Assembly (NCBI GenBank): GCA_018648945.1
Contig: JABGQJ010000569.1
Location: 1 to 5,205 of the forward strand
Length of the DNA stretch: 5,205 bases
Source: Victivallales bacterium
GTDB lineage: Bacteria; Verrucomicrobiota; Lentisphaeria; Oligosphaerales; Lenti-02
Reading direction: 5' to 3'
A program made the translations under genes and the position numbers. Shown one piece after another: positions 4,678-5,205 of this stretch. The notes beneath the pieces were generated by a model that was not told the origin of the DNA, did no database searches, and saw nothing but the letters and a program-made list of their open reading frames with translations. Positions within the stretch are counted from its first letter, which is position 1. Each line of letters opens with the position of its first letter.

Positions 4678-5205
4678 CTACGCTGCCTTGTACTTGAGCT
4701 GGTCGATGGTGCATTCTTCGGGTGCGATGTCGTCGCGGGCCCCCAGATACACCGGCTGGAACAACGCTCCGCTGTCGCGAAACGCGTAGAGATAGCGGAC
4801 CTCCACCACGCTCCCGGCCTCGGGTACCGCATGGTTCGGTTGGATGGTGACGTTGCCGGAGACCTGTGGATGCCCGTCTTCGCGCATCAGTCCCAGCTCC
4901 ACGCTGCGCTGCTGGTTGCGTCCCGTCACCACGCAGGATGCCGTGGCATAGAACTTGTACTTGAGTTGGCTGCCACCCGAAGCGGGACGGCCGGGCGTGC
5001 AGGGGGCATCCAGGTCCTTGATCACCGCGCCCTCGCGGTTGCCCGCGCGAAGATCCCGCAGAAACTCCTCCTTGCGCTGCTGACCGTAGGCCGTGGCCAC
5101 GGGGACGACGGCGCTTTCGTGATGCCTGGCCAGCAACCCTTCCATTTCGGCCAGACGCGCCTCGTAAGGCTGGCTTCGCAGGTCGGCACCGCCCAACTCC
5201 AGCAG
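4678..5205 (-). CDS. ATP-dependent DNA ligase-type nucleotidyltransferase, C-terminal part (5' end cut by window edge)
   Basis: The last 175 residues are visible; the frame is open to the right edge. A TTG at 5196 is not a start, because the preceding codons (Leu-Leu-Glu) continue the protein as LLELGGADLRSQPYEAR, which matches ligase motif IIIa. Motif IV follows as REGAVIKD (EGAVIK near visible residues 58-63) and motif V as SQLKYKFYA (Lys82, Lys84), preceded by TPGRPASGG. From about residue 90 comes an OB-fold domain (VSGNVTI, VEVRYLYAF, LFQPVYLGARDD, a motif VI-like end). These are features of ATP-dependent ligases, which adenylylate a lysine and seal 5'-phosphate/3'-OH breaks. The catalytic lysine (motif I) lies outside the window. 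DNA versus RNA substrate cannot be decided, though the OB-fold favours DNA. It lies 39 bases upstream of DUF1257 and is likely in the same operon. Confidence 0.9.
   Translation of the reverse strand: MLELGGADLRSQPYEARLAEMEGLLARHHESAVVPVATAYGQQRKEEFLRDLRAGNREGAVIKDLDAPCTPGRPASGGSQLKYKFYATASCVVTGRNQQRSVELGLMREDGHPQVSGNVTIQPNHAVPEAGSVVEVRYLYAFRDSGALFQPVYLGARDDIAPEECTIDQLKYKAA

Noticed and set aside
5194..5196. TTG start for a short, complete protein at the right edge.
   Set aside because: The codons upstream stay open and complete ligase motif IIIa (LLELGGADLR), so the protein continues beyond the window.

Overview
The window is a GC-rich stretch of bacterial DNA in which every gene I can support lies on the minus strand, so it reads from right to left. 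Nine coding regions are supported, and the genes at both edges are cut. Good Shine-Dalgarno sequences (AAGGAGG, GGAGGT, GAGGAGG and similar) precede almost every start. The base composition, SD usage and domain content suggest a high-GC Gram-negative bacterium, perhaps a proteobacterium, or a plasmid or other accessory region of one. I cannot name the species. There is no rRNA, tRNA, CRISPR array or transposase.

The layout in transcription order has three parts. (1) At 5205-3786 lie the C-terminal half of an ATP-dependent DNA ligase-type nucleotidyltransferase, a DUF1257 (Ycf35-like) protein, a DUF2997 protein and a 79-residue protein of unrecognised family, all closely spaced. After a 209-base gap with overlapping inverted repeats comes (2), at 3576-3253, a 107-residue acidic, cysteine-containing protein of unknown function. 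A 439-base gene-free stretch follows. It carries a perfect 14-base inverted repeat with a purine-rich loop and at least three smaller hairpins. (3) At 2813-1 lie a 501-residue Ycf46-like AAA+ ATPase, a 51-residue zinc-ribbon protein, a 137-residue protein that looks like a bacterial PH-type domain, and a GYF_2 (DUF4339) multi-spanning membrane protein running off the left edge.

Ycf46-like ATPase, DUF1257 and DUF2997 are families known from cyanobacteria and, for the first two, from algal plastid genomes. Here they sit with a DNA ligase and with small adaptor-like proteins (zinc ribbon, PH-like, GYF) and no visible photosynthesis gene. A reasonable inference is that the window is the middle of a multi-gene system in which an AAA+ remodelling ATPase acts with small partners, one end tied to the membrane (GYF/TM protein) and the other to nucleic-acid end joining (ligase). 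Its substrate and purpose cannot be read from the sequence. Two real genes, the zinc ribbon (1140-1295) and the GYF membrane protein (1-627), are easily missed because one is very short and the other is open at the window edge.
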